A stretch of DNA of 64,000 bases from Dyella_B sp035503745 (GTDB taxonomy: Bacteria; Pseudomonadota; Gammaproteobacteria; Xanthomonadales; Rhodanobacteraceae), in contig NZ_DATJTC010000021.1 of assembly GCF_035503745.1 (NCBI RefSeq), positions 1 to 64,000 of the forward strand. The letters are read 5' to 3'. Both the position numbers and the translations under genes were made by a program. How positions within the stretch are numbered: position 1 is the first letter of the stretch; each line of letters opens with the position of its first letter. Below the pieces are notes generated by a model. That model saw only the letters and a program-made list of their open reading frames with translations. It ran no database searches and was not told where the DNA came from. Of this stretch, positions 52,890-61,940 are shown piece by piece.

Positions 52890-54023
52890 ATGCCTGCTTC
52901 CAACGCAAACGCGCCGGCTGACGCATCCCGTGTCTCGTCCGGGGCGCCGCCGCGACGCAAGGTGCCGGGCTTCCTGCTGCCGGTCGGCATCGTGCTGGCA
53001 CTGGTGGGCATCGTGGCACTGGCCTACTGGTGGTTGGTCGGGCGCTTTATCCAAAGCACTGACGACGCCTACCTGCAGGCCGACAGCGTCACGGTGGCAC
53101 CCAAGGTCAGCGGCTACGTCACCGACGTGTATGTGGGCGACAACGCCTCGGTGAAGGCCGGCGAACCGCTGGTGCGGCTGGATGGCCGCCAGTATCAGGC
53201 CGCGCTGGACCAGGCCAACGCCACGGTCGATGCGCGCAATGCCGACATCCTGCGCGCGCAAGCCGGCATCGTGCAGCAGCGGGCGGCCATCGAGCAGGCG
53301 CGCGCGCAACTGCTAGAGGCGCAGGTCAGCCTCAAGCATGCCCAGGACGAAGTGCGCCGCTACGGCCCGCTGGCCAAGACCGGCGCCGAAAGCGGCGACC
53401 AGTATTCGATCCTGCTAAGCAACCGCGACCAGGCCCGCGCCAGCGTGAGCGCGGACAAAGCCGCGCTGGACCAGGCCCTGGCCCGGGTGGCCGACCTCAA
53501 TGCGCAGATCGCCCAGGCGCGCGCGCAACTGGAAGCGGCGCAAGCATCGGCCAAGCAATCGCAACTGGATCTGCAGGACACCGTGGTGCGCAGTGCGCTG
53601 CCCGGCCGCGTGGGCGATCGCACCGTGCGCGTGGGCCAATACGCACAACCAGGCACGCGCCTGATGACGGTGGTGCCGGTGCAAAGCATCTACCTCACCG
53701 CCAATTTCAAGGAAACGCAGATCGGCCGCATGCGCCCGGGCCAGTCGGCCCAGGTGCACGTCGATGCCCTGCCCGATGCCGACCTGCACGGCGTGGTCGA
53801 TAGCTTCGCACCCGGCACCGGCTCGGAATTCGCGCTGCTGCCGCCGGAAAACGCCACCGGCAACTTCACCAAGATCGTGCAGCGCGTGCCGGTGCGCATC
53901 CGCATCGATGCCGACGAGGCAACGCTCAAGCGACTGGTGCCGGGCCTGTCCGTAACGGTGGACGTGGACACGCGTTCGGATGTCCATACGCAATCGTCCG
54001 CGACGGACAACACGCATGGCTGA
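52890..54023 (+). CDS. emrA: EmrA/HlyD-type membrane fusion protein
   Basis: A 377-residue periplasmic adaptor of a drug-efflux pump. One membrane anchor lies at residues 27-49 (GFLLPVGIVLALVGIVALAYW). Then come the barrel-sandwich start STDDAYLQADSVTVAPKVSGYV and VYVGDNASVKAGEPLVRLD, a long helical hairpin (about 95-210) and the returning barrel with LTANFKETQIGRMRPGQSAQV. It links the EmrB transporter to the outer membrane channel encoded downstream. GAAAAGG precedes the ATG. Its stop overlaps the emrB start by 8 bases. Confidence 0.9.
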   Translation: MPASNANAPADASRVSSGAPPRRKVPGFLLPVGIVLALVGIVALAYWWLVGRFIQSTDDAYLQADSVTVAPKVSGYVTDVYVGDNASVKAGEPLVRLDGRQYQAALDQANATVDARNADILRAQAGIVQQRAAIEQARAQLLEAQVSLKHAQDEVRRYGPLAKTGAESGDQYSILLSNRDQARASVSADKAALDQALARVADLNAQIAQARAQLEAAQASAKQSQLDLQDTVVRSALPGRVGDRTVRVGQYAQPGTRLMTVVPVQSIYLTANFKETQIGRMRPGQSAQVHVDALPDADLHGVVDSFAPGTGSEFALLPPENATGNFTKIVQRVPVRIRIDADEATLKRLVPGLSVTVDVDTRSDVHTQSSATDNTHG

Positions 54024-55599
54024 AGCCACCGCCAGTCCAGTGCCGCATCCGGAAGAACGCGCCACCGTCGCGGACTGGATCGCCGTGGCGGCCGGTTCGC
54101 TCGGCGCGCTGATGGCGACGCTGGACATCTCCATCACCAACTCGGCACTGCCGCAGATCCAGGGCGAAATCGGCGCCACGGGCACCGAGGGCACCTGGAT
54201 TTCCACCGGCTACCTGATGTCGGAAATCGTGATCATCCCGCTGGCGGCGTGGCTCACGCGGGTGTTCGGCCTGCGCAACTTCCTGCTTGGCTGCGCGGTG
54301 TTGTTCATCCTGTTTTCGATGATGTGCGGCCTGTCGCACACGCTGATCGCGATGATCATCGGCCGCATCGGCCAGGGCCTGACCGGCGGCGCGATGATCC
54401 CCACCGCACAGACCATCATCCGTACGCGCCTGCCGATGTCGCAATTGCCCATCGGCATGACCGCGTTCGGCCTGATCGTGCTGCTGGGTCCCCTTCTGGG
54501 CCCGGTGCTCGGCGGCTGGCTGACGGAAAACATCAGCTGGAGCTGGTGCTTCTTCATCAACCTGCCGGTATGCATCGGCTTGATCACACTGCTGATCGCC
54601 GGCCTGCCATCGGCGCCGTTGCATCTTGAAGCACTCAGACAGGCCGACTGGCTGGGCATTGTGGGTTTGTCGGCCGGCCTGAGTTCGTTGACGGTGGTGC
54701 TGGAAGAAGGCCAGCGCGAGCGCTGGTTCGAATCGGACATGATCGTGTGGCTCAGCGTGGTGTCGGCCTTGGGAATGCTGCTGATTGCCATTTCGCAGTT
54801 CACCGCCAAGCGGCCGGTGATGCGCCTGAGCCTGCTGGGCAATGCGCGCTACGCCAGCGTGATTTTCATTGTGCTGGTGGTGGGCGCGGCGCTATATGGC
54901 GTGATCTACCTCATCCCGCAGTTTCTCGGTCTGATCGCCGGCTACAACGCCGAGCAGTCCGGCTGGGTGATGCTGATCTCAGGCGTGCCGGCGTTCATGG
55001 TGATGCCGATCCTGCCGCGCCTGTTGGGCCGGGTGGATTTCCGCATCCTGGTCATCATCGGCCTGATGTGTTTCGTGATCAGCTGCATGCTGGACATCCA
55101 CCTCACCGCGCAGAGCGTCGGACACGATTTCTTCTGGTCGCAGCTGGTGCGCGGCGCAGGACAGATGCTGGCGATGATGCCGCTCAACCAGGCCTCGATG
55201 GCCGCCGTGTCACGCGAGGATTCGGGCGATGCCGCCGGCATCTACAACATGGCGCGCAATCTGGGCGGCTCCATTGGCCTGGCAATCATCGGCACGGTGA
55301 TCGACCGCCGCAACACCTTCCACGTCGCGGCCATCCGCCAATCGCTGACCGCCAATTCCGTGCTGGGCCAGGAGCGCATCGCCGCCAGCGCGGCCGGCTG
55401 GTTCGCGCGCACCGGCGACATGGCTTATTCGCACATGCGCGCGCTGGCGCAACTGGCCGAACAGATCCAGCAGCAGGCCATGGTGATGACCTTTTCCGAA
55501 GTTTTTTACCTGCTGGGAATCGCCCTGCTGTGCTGTGTTCCGCTCGCGCTGCTGCTGAAAACGCCGCGCTACCACGCGCCGGCCAGCGGCGGCCACTGA
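54016..55599 (+). CDS. emrB: EmrB-type DHA2-family MFS efflux transporter
   Basis: A 527-residue inner membrane proton-driven exporter with 14 helices. Family motifs include SLGALMATLDISITNSALPQI at the first helix, GTWISTGYLMSE, GLRNFLLGCAVLFI, GRIGQGLTGGAMIPTAQTII and LGPLLGPVLGGWLTENISWSWCFFINLPV (antiporter motif C). The ATG at 54016 overlaps the end of emrA, which decides it over the earlier in-frame codon at 53980. With the adaptor and the NodT-like channel it forms a tripartite pump for hydrophobic drugs or fatty acids. Confidence 0.92.
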   Translation: MAEATASPVPHPEERATVADWIAVAAGSLGALMATLDISITNSALPQIQGEIGATGTEGTWISTGYLMSEIVIIPLAAWLTRVFGLRNFLLGCAVLFILFSMMCGLSHTLIAMIIGRIGQGLTGGAMIPTAQTIIRTRLPMSQLPIGMTAFGLIVLLGPLLGPVLGGWLTENISWSWCFFINLPVCIGLITLLIAGLPSAPLHLEALRQADWLGIVGLSAGLSSLTVVLEEGQRERWFESDMIVWLSVVSALGMLLIAISQFTAKRPVMRLSLLGNARYASVIFIVLVVGAALYGVIYLIPQFLGLIAGYNAEQSGWVMLISGVPAFMVMPILPRLLGRVDFRILVIIGLMCFVISCMLDIHLTAQSVGHDFFWSQLVRGAGQMLAMMPLNQASMAAVSREDSGDAAGIYNMARNLGGSIGLAIIGTVIDRRNTFHVAAIRQSLTANSVLGQERIAASAAGWFARTGDMAYSHMRALAQLAEQIQQQAMVMTFSEVFYLLGIALLCCVPLALLLKTPRYHAPASGGH

Positions 55600-55609
55600 G
55601 GATACCTTG

Positions 55610-57145
55610 ATGCCGATGACTCGCCTGCGCCACCTGCGCCTTCCCGTTTCCGCCGCCGTGGTCGCCACGACCATGCTCGCCGGCTGCACCGTTGGCCCCG
55701 ACTATCGCGGTGCGCCCGACGTCGCCGGCGGCGCCATCCATGCCCGCAGCTTCGTGCGCGCACCGGCCAACGTCGTAGAGCCAGGGCCTTCGCCCAGCCG
55801 CTGGTGGGAAGCGCTCAACGATCCGCAGTTGAATACGCTGATCAACCAGGCCTTGAAGAACAACCCCGACCTGCACGCCGCACAGGCACGCCTGCGTCAA
55901 TCGCGCGCGCAACTGCAACAGCAGCGTGCGGCGCAAGCGCCCACGGTATCGGCCGATGCTGCCGCGCTGCGCATGCGCTCACCGGACCTTTCCAGTCTGG
56001 AAGGATCTTCGCAGCAATCGTCCAGCAGTTCGCAGTCCACCGGACAAAACGCGCAAACCAGCGGCACTTCGCAAGGCCGCGGCCCATTGCAGTTCTACAC
56101 GGCGGGGTTCGATGCCTCGTGGGAAATCGACATCTTCGGCGGCACGCGCCGCGCCATCGAGGCTGCATCCGCGCAAGCCGAAGCGGTGGATGCCGACCTC
56201 GCCGACACGCAAGTATCGCTCGCCGCCGAAGTAGCGCAGGCCTACATCGACCTGCGAAGCGAGCAGCAGCGTCTCGCCCTGGCCAACCAGTCGGCCGCGC
56301 TCGAACAAAAAACGCTCGACCTGATCCGCCAGCAGCGGGCGCGCGGTGTCGTGCCCGATGCCGATGTGGAACGGCAAACCACGCAAGTGGAAAACACCAA
56401 GGCCACACTGATTCCGCTGGACGAGCAGATCACCGAATCGCTCGACCAGCTCGCCGTGCTCACCGGCCAGGCACCCGGCGCACTCGATCAGCAACTTTCC
56501 ACACCGGCACCACTGCCCGTGCTGCCCACGTCCGTATCGGTGAGCGATCCGGCGGCATTGTTGAAGCAGCGCCCCGACATCCGCGCCGCCGAACGCCGCC
56601 TGGCCGCCAGCACCGCACAGATCGGGCAGCACGAAGCGGACCTGTTCCCCAAAGTCAACCTGCTTGGCTACATCGGCACCGACGCCGCCGACCCCGGCCA
56701 CCTGATGCGCAAGAGCGCCTTTACCTGGCTCGGCGCACCCTACCTGCAATGGGACGTGCTGGACTTCGGCCGCACCCGCGGCCAGATCCGGCAGGCCAAG
56801 GCCGGCCGCGAAGAAGCTGAAGCCAACTACACGCAGACCGTGCTTGCCGCCCTGCAGGACGCCAACAACGCCCTCTCCCGCTACGGCCACCAGCGCGAAA
56901 GCGTCGCGCGCCTGCAAACCATCGAGGCCTCGGCCGACCGCTCATCCACCCTGATGCGCCAGCGCTACGCTGCCGGCGCTTCCTCGCTGATCGACCTGTT
57001 GGATACCGAACGCTTGCAGTTCAACGCGCAGCAGAATCTGGTTCAAGGCAATGCGCAACTGATCAAGGATTTTGTATCGCTGCAGAAGAGCCTTGGGCTG
57101 GGGTGGAGTTCAGAGCAGGCAACGACGGCACAAGCGCGCGAATAA
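55610..57145 (+). CDS. NodT-family outer membrane efflux lipoprotein
   Basis: A 511-residue TolC-like channel. The lipobox LAGC places the lipid-anchored Cys at residue 26. The body has two repeats of outer membrane efflux domain: RWWEALNDPQLNTLINQALKNNPDLHAAQARLRQSRAQL, GFDASWEIDIFGGTRRAIEAA, LLKQRPDIRAAERRLAASTAQIG, FPKVNLLGYIG and YLQWDVLDFGRTRGQIRQAK. A serine/glutamine-rich insertion lies near residues 125-160. GAGG precedes the ATG at 55610, ten bases after emrB, completing the three-part pump operon. Confidence 0.92.
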   Translation: MPMTRLRHLRLPVSAAVVATTMLAGCTVGPDYRGAPDVAGGAIHARSFVRAPANVVEPGPSPSRWWEALNDPQLNTLINQALKNNPDLHAAQARLRQSRAQLQQQRAAQAPTVSADAAALRMRSPDLSSLEGSSQQSSSSSQSTGQNAQTSGTSQGRGPLQFYTAGFDASWEIDIFGGTRRAIEAASAQAEAVDADLADTQVSLAAEVAQAYIDLRSEQQRLALANQSAALEQKTLDLIRQQRARGVVPDADVERQTTQVENTKATLIPLDEQITESLDQLAVLTGQAPGALDQQLSTPAPLPVLPTSVSVSDPAALLKQRPDIRAAERRLAASTAQIGQHEADLFPKVNLLGYIGTDAADPGHLMRKSAFTWLGAPYLQWDVLDFGRTRGQIRQAKAGREEAEANYTQTVLAALQDANNALSRYGHQRESVARLQTIEASADRSSTLMRQRYAAGASSLIDLLDTERLQFNAQQNLVQGNAQLIKDFVSLQKSLGLGWSSEQATTAQARE

Positions 57146-57338
57146 CGCACGCATCATCCGATGCAGGGCTGCGGCACCGTCCATTCGGGCGGGTGCACCA
57201 CGCGAAAACTGGCAAACCGGCCGCCTGCGAGCGCACAATCCAGCCTGGCAATGCATAGTGATTTTCGCAGCAAGTTTCATGCCTTTTCAGGGGACGCACT
57301 GGGTGCAACGGCACTCGCATACCCGGGGAGCATCGACC

Positions 57339-57737
57339 ATGAACATTGCACAGCGCATGAGCCTTCTCAAGACCGTGTTGCGGATCGTGGGAATCCTCTT
57401 TTTTCTGATCTACCCGCTTATGCTGGTATGGCCATCGGGTTGGACATGGCATACCGGCTATTCCGATTACCCGATGATGATCGTGGGAATCTATGCCACC
57501 TTGGGTGTGTTTCTTCTTCGTGCTTCCAGCGATCCGCTCAGTCATCTGAGCCTGATATGGTTCACGGTCTGGTCCAGCGTCGTGCATGGGCTGATCATGA
57601 CGGCGCAAGCGCTGGCCTCGGCGGAGCATCACGGGCATCTCATTGGCGATGTGCCGGCGCTTTTTGTCATCGCCATCGCACTGGCCTGGCTGACACCCAG
57701 GCACGGCCAATCGAAACCGATTGGCGCGACACCGTAG
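57339..57737 (+). CDS. Four-helix membrane protein, DUF6632-like
   Basis: A 132-residue inner membrane protein with four hydrophobic helices (about 12-30, 46-61, 70-92 and 104-120). The segment IYPLMLVWPSGWTWHTGYSDYPMMIVGIYATLGVFLLRAS and the loop HHGHLIGDVPAL resemble small DUF6632-type proteins; the family call is tentative. GGGGAG lies before the ATG at 57339; the frame open from 57072 overlaps the efflux gene and is rejected. It is 193 bases past the NodT stop and is probably separate from the pump operon. Confidence 0.65.
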   Translation: MNIAQRMSLLKTVLRIVGILFFLIYPLMLVWPSGWTWHTGYSDYPMMIVGIYATLGVFLLRASSDPLSHLSLIWFTVWSSVVHGLIMTAQALASAEHHGHLIGDVPALFVIAIALAWLTPRHGQSKPIGATP

Positions 57738-58009
57738 CTGAGGGTTCCTGGCGAAGGGAGCAGACCAAGAGCGTGCTTGGCCAATCCGCTGGCGAATCGA
57801 TATAACGACCAGCACGCCAGCCGCCATGGCGAGATGCCTGGCCTTCTCGGCAGTCATGAGATTTGGCCTTCCCATCCACGAAGTGCCCTACGGCAAATGC
57901 GTTGCCTTACACTAACCGTCGCCAAGGCGTGAGGCCAACGTTTTTCTACGGTGAGGGCACTCAATTTTGCGCGATTGATCCGAAAAAGAAATTCCCAGAT
58001 AAGGCCGAT

Positions 58010-58861
58010 CTACGACTCGCGCTTGCTGGCGCTAAGCTTCCAAAGCGTATAGGAATTTCTTGGCATTACTCGCTGATAGGATTCCTTGAAATCCATGGCA
58101 TTACGGAAGTAGTTCAAATTCCACCCGTTCACCATTTCAACAGGGTCGCTGTCCTTTTTGTTGCGGTCTGCGAAGACCTCGCTCACCACCATGAATGGAT
58201 CTTCACGGTCCTTCGATTTTATGAGAACGGCTACGGCATGGACCGACCACCAGCCATCGGGTCGATCTTTGGGGTTCTTTGTATACACCAATATCATGCC
58301 TTCCCCAGGCGCAAAGTTTTCGCGATTGGCGTCTTTAGAAGCAGTCAATTTTTTAAGTCTAAATTTTAGATATGCCACCGTGGGCAAATCCATGCCTACT
58401 GGTTTCTTCAATTTTTTGCATTCGCCGTCTTCATTTACTTCGACATCCATTTCTCCATCGATATCAAACGAACTGTCTTGACCGATGGACATAGAGACAA
58501 CAGCCCCCATTCCATTAGGAATGCATTGCACCTCATGCGTATTAGCGAATATGCATTTGATGACGTGCTCGGCGCTCTCAATACACGTATCGGGTAGCTG
58601 CACGGGCGCCTTTACGCATTTTTGGAACATCGCAATGACAGGCGGACGCCTCGCTCTGGTGATGGTGTACTCCTCAGGCTCTCCGTCTTTCAGGATATAG
58701 GGGCCTGCCTTGATCTCACATTTCTTTTTTTGGATGGCAAAAGTGCCGTCAGCGAATTTAATGAGGATGCAATTAACGGTTGTCTCAGCATCAAGCTCAG
58801 CAGTGTCAGACTTTTTCCGGACCTTGGCCTTGTAAAATTTAACGGTCACGACTTTCTCCAT
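58010..58861 (-). CDS. AT-richer, lysine-rich orphan protein
   Basis: A 283-residue protein whose DNA is visibly AT-richer than its neighbours, which suggests recent transfer. The ATG at 58861 starts MEKVVTVKFYKAKVRKKS; a GTG three codons upstream is less likely. The N-terminal half is beta-rich with scattered cysteines (VNCILIKFADGTFAIQKKKCEIKAG, MFQKCVKAP, DTCIESAEHVIKCIF). The C-terminal part has PDGWWSVHAVAVLIKSKDREDPFMVVSEVF followed by W-rich sequence, reminiscent of the His strand of papain/NlpC-like folds, but no certain catalytic cysteine is placed. No signal peptide. Function unknown; an effector or defence role is only a guess from composition and isolation. Confidence 0.65.
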   Translation of the reverse strand: MEKVVTVKFYKAKVRKKSDTAELDAETTVNCILIKFADGTFAIQKKKCEIKAGPYILKDGEPEEYTITRARRPPVIAMFQKCVKAPVQLPDTCIESAEHVIKCIFANTHEVQCIPNGMGAVVSMSIGQDSSFDIDGEMDVEVNEDGECKKLKKPVGMDLPTVAYLKFRLKKLTASKDANRENFAPGEGMILVYTKNPKDRPDGWWSVHAVAVLIKSKDREDPFMVVSEVFADRNKKDSDPVEMVNGWNLNYFRNAMDFKESYQRVMPRNSYTLWKLSASKRES

Positions 58862-58888
58862 GGTTGGCACTAATGTGCATGGTCATTC

Positions 58889-59021
58889 CTACACCCGAGG
58901 CTTGTATCCCTTCTCGTATTTTTGGTTACCGTTACTTGCGTACCAACTCAGTAACCCGCCGCCTCCCGCGAGGAGTGCCTGCAGCGATCGTCAGCCCGAC
59001 TATCTTGATGCGCGGCTACAT
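58889..59021 (-). pseudogene. Decayed small membrane-protein gene upstream of the orphan
   Basis: On the reverse strand, ATG at 59021 is followed at once by TAG, then PRIKIVGLTIAA in the same frame. After a one-base shift the sequence continues ALLAGGGGLLSWYASNGNQK and YEKGYKPRV to a stop at 58889. Put together these read as a small single-helix membrane or lipoprotein-like polypeptide of about 43 residues with two lesions. It ends 27 bases before the orphan gene in the same direction, so the two may once have been an operon. The reading is suggestive, not firm. Confidence 0.35.
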
Positions 59022-59347
59022 TCCGGCCAGACAAAACCAAGCGCGCCATCTGCGGTCCATCAAAGCGCGCACGCTGGGACACGGCCGATGCCAGACCGCG
59101 TCGGCATGCAACTTTGCACACAACAGCATAGGTAAACAGTTGGCAATCGTTTTCAGATGCCGGCGCCCCCTAAGCACCCCCTCGTTCACACATTTTCATG
59201 ACATATCGCGCGTGAAAGCGAGATCAATGCGCTGCCCGGCATTTTGGCCCAAACGAGTGTGGCCTGCGTAAGTTTTTGATTGGACGGCAACAGGATGGCC
59301 AGGTGATTGGCAGCTGACTACGACGGTTGCATGAACATCACGCGGCG
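59022..59347. other. 326-base region without a gene
   Basis: Lies between the LysR gene stop and the decayed fragment. No ribosome-binding site, RNA gene or repeat was found. Short frames on both strands lack coding character. Confidence 0.4.
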
Positions 59348-60244
59348 CTAAAAAGAGGAAACGCGTCTTAGACGTGGAACGGTAAAGTCAAGAAAAGCGC
59401 GAAGCTTCAAAGGTAATCGCCCCTGACCGGCGTGTACCAGGTGAATGGGCAGTGCCGGCGGCTCGAATGCCTCCAGGACGACCTTGAGCTTTTTTTCCTT
59501 AACGTGCCGGGCAATCTGGTAGCTGAGGACACGGGTGACACCGATGCCTGCGATCGCAGCCTCTATCGCTGCCTCCGCGGAATTGACAACCAGTCGCGCC
59601 CGAACCGGGGTCGAAACGGGCTGGTTGTTTTCAGCAAACAACCAGGCGTGGGATGGCAGCGCACCTTCAAAGGCTACGCATGCATGCGCAAATAGATCGC
59701 CCGGACGGACCGGTGGACGGTGACGTTTGAAGTACTCCGGACTGGCGCAAACCACTTGGCGTGCAGCACCTACCGGAAGGGCGACCAAGCCGCTGTCCGG
59801 CAATTGGCCTACACGCACGGCGATGTCCACATGTTCCTCGATCAAATTGATCCATCGATCCACGAATACGGCACGGATGTTGATGTTGGGGTAGGCCTTG
59901 AGGAAATCGTTGATGATGGGGAGGACGTGCATGCGTCCCAGGACCACCGGCGCGGTCAGAACCAGGTCGCCCTTGGGCTCTGTGTATTCGCCTGCGACAA
60001 GTTTCTCTGCCTGTTCGACTTCTTCGAGTATCCGCTTGCACGTCGCGACATAGGCTTCGCCTGCTTCGGTCAGCGTGAGCCGCCGCGTTGAGCGAATGAT
60101 CAATCGCGTTTGGAGGTGTTTTTCCAAATCGGCCAGTTTTCGACTCACGGTAGCCAGGGGCATGTTCAAGTGGCGGGCTGCCGCCGACAGGCTTCCGGCG
60201 TTTGCTATATCGACCAGCACCTGCATGGCTTCCAGGCGGTCCAT
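59348..60244 (-). CDS. LysR-family transcriptional regulator
   Basis: A 298-residue regulator. The winged helix-turn-helix is MDRLEAMQVLVDIANAGSLSAAARHLNMPLATVSRKLADLEKHLQTRLIIRSTRRLTLTEAG, and the co-inducer domain spans about 90-290 (GDLVLTAPVVLGRMHVLPIINDFLKAYPNINIRAVF, HVDIAVRVGQLPDSGLVA). It is divergent from the carboxymuconolactone decarboxylase-family gene, the usual layout for a LysR regulator and its target. A palindrome 11 bases upstream of its start may be its binding site. Confidence 0.93.
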   Translation of the reverse strand: MDRLEAMQVLVDIANAGSLSAAARHLNMPLATVSRKLADLEKHLQTRLIIRSTRRLTLTEAGEAYVATCKRILEEVEQAEKLVAGEYTEPKGDLVLTAPVVLGRMHVLPIINDFLKAYPNINIRAVFVDRWINLIEEHVDIAVRVGQLPDSGLVALPVGAARQVVCASPEYFKRHRPPVRPGDLFAHACVAFEGALPSHAWLFAENNQPVSTPVRARLVVNSAEAAIEAAIAGIGVTRVLSYQIARHVKEKKLKVVLEAFEPPALPIHLVHAGQGRLPLKLRAFLDFTVPRLRRVSSF

Positions 60245-60254
60245 GGTATTTTCC

Positions 60255-60274
60255 GAATAATGAAATAATTATTC
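60255..60274. promoter_or_regulatory. AT-rich palindrome in the LysR/CMD divergent region
   Basis: Inverted repeat GAATAAT-N6-ATTATTC, perfect over 7 bases per arm, 10 bases upstream of the LysR start and 86 bases before the CMD gene start. It sits where LysR proteins normally bind for autoregulation and activation of the divergent gene. Confidence 0.5.
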
Positions 60275-60360
60275 CAAAATATGCCATCTAGTACCGAATT
60301 TCGGTAGTGGCTACCTTGGTCTCACCGCCGGAGTTACCGGCTTTGACCAGGAAATTTGCC

Positions 60361-60909
60361 ATGTCTCGTATCGCCACTCCCGCTTCGATCGATGCCTCTC
60401 TCGCCCAGTCCAAGCCGCTGTTGGAAGGGGTACAGAAACAGCTTGGCGTCGTGCCGAACATGTTCCGCCTCATCGGGACAAGCCCGGCCTCCCTGGAGGC
60501 TTTCATGGGCCTGTTCGGAGGCTTGAGCAAAGGCAGCCTCCCACCGGCCACGCGCGAACGCATCGCGCTGGCGGTGGCACAGATCAATGGCTGCAGCTAC
60601 TGCCTGTCCGCCCACACCTATCTTGGCAAGCATGTCGCCAAGCTCGATGACGCGGAGATCACCGCCAACCGTAACGGCGCATCCAACGACCTTTATGCCG
60701 ATGCGGCTGTCCGTTTCGCCGCCAAGGTGACGCTAAATCGCGGCCAGGTATCTCAGCATGACCTGGACGCCGTCCGCGTGGCCGGCTACGAGGACGCCCA
60801 AATCATCGAAATCGTTCTTCACGTAGCGCTCAATACCCTCACCAACTACATCAATGAAGTGGCTGGAACCGACATCGACTTTCCCGTCGTATCGGCGAAG
60901 GTTGCATGA
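60361..60909 (+). CDS. Carboxymuconolactone decarboxylase / AhpD-like protein
   Basis: A 182-residue helical protein of the CMD/AhpD fold, commonly annotated as peroxidase-related. The redox motif is Cys78-x2-Cys81 with His85 (GCSYCLSAHTYLG), and ERIALAVAQING precedes it. Such proteins reduce peroxides or act in detoxification of quinones using the CxxC pair. AGGA lies before the ATG at 60361; 18 earlier codons are rejected. The gene is divergent from a LysR regulator and ends at a GC hairpin before the convergent TetR gene. Confidence 0.9.
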   Translation: MSRIATPASIDASLAQSKPLLEGVQKQLGVVPNMFRLIGTSPASLEAFMGLFGGLSKGSLPPATRERIALAVAQINGCSYCLSAHTYLGKHVAKLDDAEITANRNGASNDLYADAAVRFAAKVTLNRGQVSQHDLDAVRVAGYEDAQIIEIVLHVALNTLTNYINEVAGTDIDFPVVSAKVA

Positions 60910-60916
60910 TGAATGG

Positions 60917-60941
60917 GTGCCGGCGATCGCCTCGCCGGCAC
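60917..60941. terminator. Hairpin between convergent CMD and TetR genes
   Basis: A perfect 9-base stem GTGCCGGCG / CGCCGGCAC with a 7-base loop, eight bases past the CMD stop. There is no T tail in either direction, so it may end transcription only weakly or act as a 3' stabilising structure. Confidence 0.5.
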
Positions 60942-60969
60942 GCCTGTGCAGCAGGCCGCGTAGCCGGGA

Positions 60970-61575
60970 CTATTTGTGCTGGCTGCTGCGGCTGGGTTTC
61001 AGGAGATCCAGCGCCGGACGTGCGAGCCCCTCCAATAGCGCGCGCTCCGGGCGTGTTCGGGCAAGCACCCGTATGCCCAGGTGCACGCCCAGCAGGAGCC
61101 GGGCCAGGTCCTCGGCGGACTGCGACGACGGTATCTCGCCGGTGCGCTGCCCCGCCTGTATGCATCGGCGAAAGAACGCTTCAACCTTGGCAAGCACTTC
61201 GGCGATTGTCGCCTGGAAGTCCGGATCATGAGGGGCAACTTCCAACGCGGAATTGACCAGCAGGCATCCCTTTCGATCTTCGTCCTGAACGGAGCGATCG
61301 ATGATCTCGCGGAAGAAGGCCTCCAGTGCGGCCCTAGGCGCCAACCCATGTTCAAAGCGCCCCACCCGGTCGCCGAAGCTTGTTTCGACATAGTGCGCAA
61401 GCGCACGGCGAAAAAGAGTGCGTTTGTCCCCGAACGCATTGTAAAGGCTCGCCCCGGTTATCCCCATGCTCTGCGCCAGGTCACGAACAGAGGTGGCCTC
61501 ATAGCCATACATCCAAAACTGCTGCATCGCCGCGTCAAGTACAGCTGTTTCATCGAATTCGCGCGGGCGAGCCAT
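60970..61575 (-). CDS. TetR-family transcriptional regulator
   Basis: A 201-residue repressor. The helix-turn-helix is PREFDETAVLDAAMQQFWMYGYEATSVRDLAQSMGITGASLYNAFGDKRTLFRRAL. The C-terminal domain has RKGCLLVNSALEVAPHDPDFQATIAEVLAKVEAFFRRCI and RLLLGVHLGIRVLARTRPERALLEGL, the pattern of the group with cysteine in GCLLVNSA that often senses reactive electrophiles. It converges with the CMD-family gene and could regulate it or genes outside the window. No palindrome is evident near its start. Confidence 0.92.
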   Translation of the reverse strand: MARPREFDETAVLDAAMQQFWMYGYEATSVRDLAQSMGITGASLYNAFGDKRTLFRRALAHYVETSFGDRVGRFEHGLAPRAALEAFFREIIDRSVQDEDRKGCLLVNSALEVAPHDPDFQATIAEVLAKVEAFFRRCIQAGQRTGEIPSSQSAEDLARLLLGVHLGIRVLARTRPERALLEGLARPALDLLKPSRSSQHK

Positions 61576-61940
61576 AGCACCTCTTCTAAGCGTCAGCCTT
61601 GAATTGATACGACGCTTTGATATTCTAAATCAATTGTTCTAAAACTGCCGCCGGCCACAGCCATGAATGACAGGAGTAAACGCGAATGCACCGCCGCCGG
61701 CTCTAAACGGGCCTGGACCGGCTCCGCCGCCTTGTGGTTAGGGCACGAAGGGGCAAAGTCCGTCCTGCATGCAGCACATGGGGACGCCGGCCAAGGCACG
61801 GCGACCTGCCCCATCCGGAGCCGCCGCTCACGACCTGGGACGGCCGCATGCGACCGGGACAATGCCACGGCGCGGCATGCCCGTTTCGCACGCCCGAATG
61901 GGACCATGGCCCAGGCAGTACGAGACCACACTGCGTTGTG
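61576..61940. other. 365-base region before the ECF sigma gene
   Basis: Separates the divergent TetR and ECF sigma genes. The first 70 bases next to TetR are AT-rich and probably promoter. The remainder is GC-rich with no gene of its own; the long forward frame is only the upstream extension of the sigma factor frame. Confidence 0.45.

Noticed and set aside
57863..58369. 168-codon forward frame overlapping the orphan gene
   Set aside because: It is antisense to a longer coding-like frame (58010-58861), has no ribosome-binding site and its sequence looks random.
59022..59347. Possible further coding remnants upstream of the decayed fragment
   Set aside because: Translated in several frames without finding a readable stretch longer than chance.
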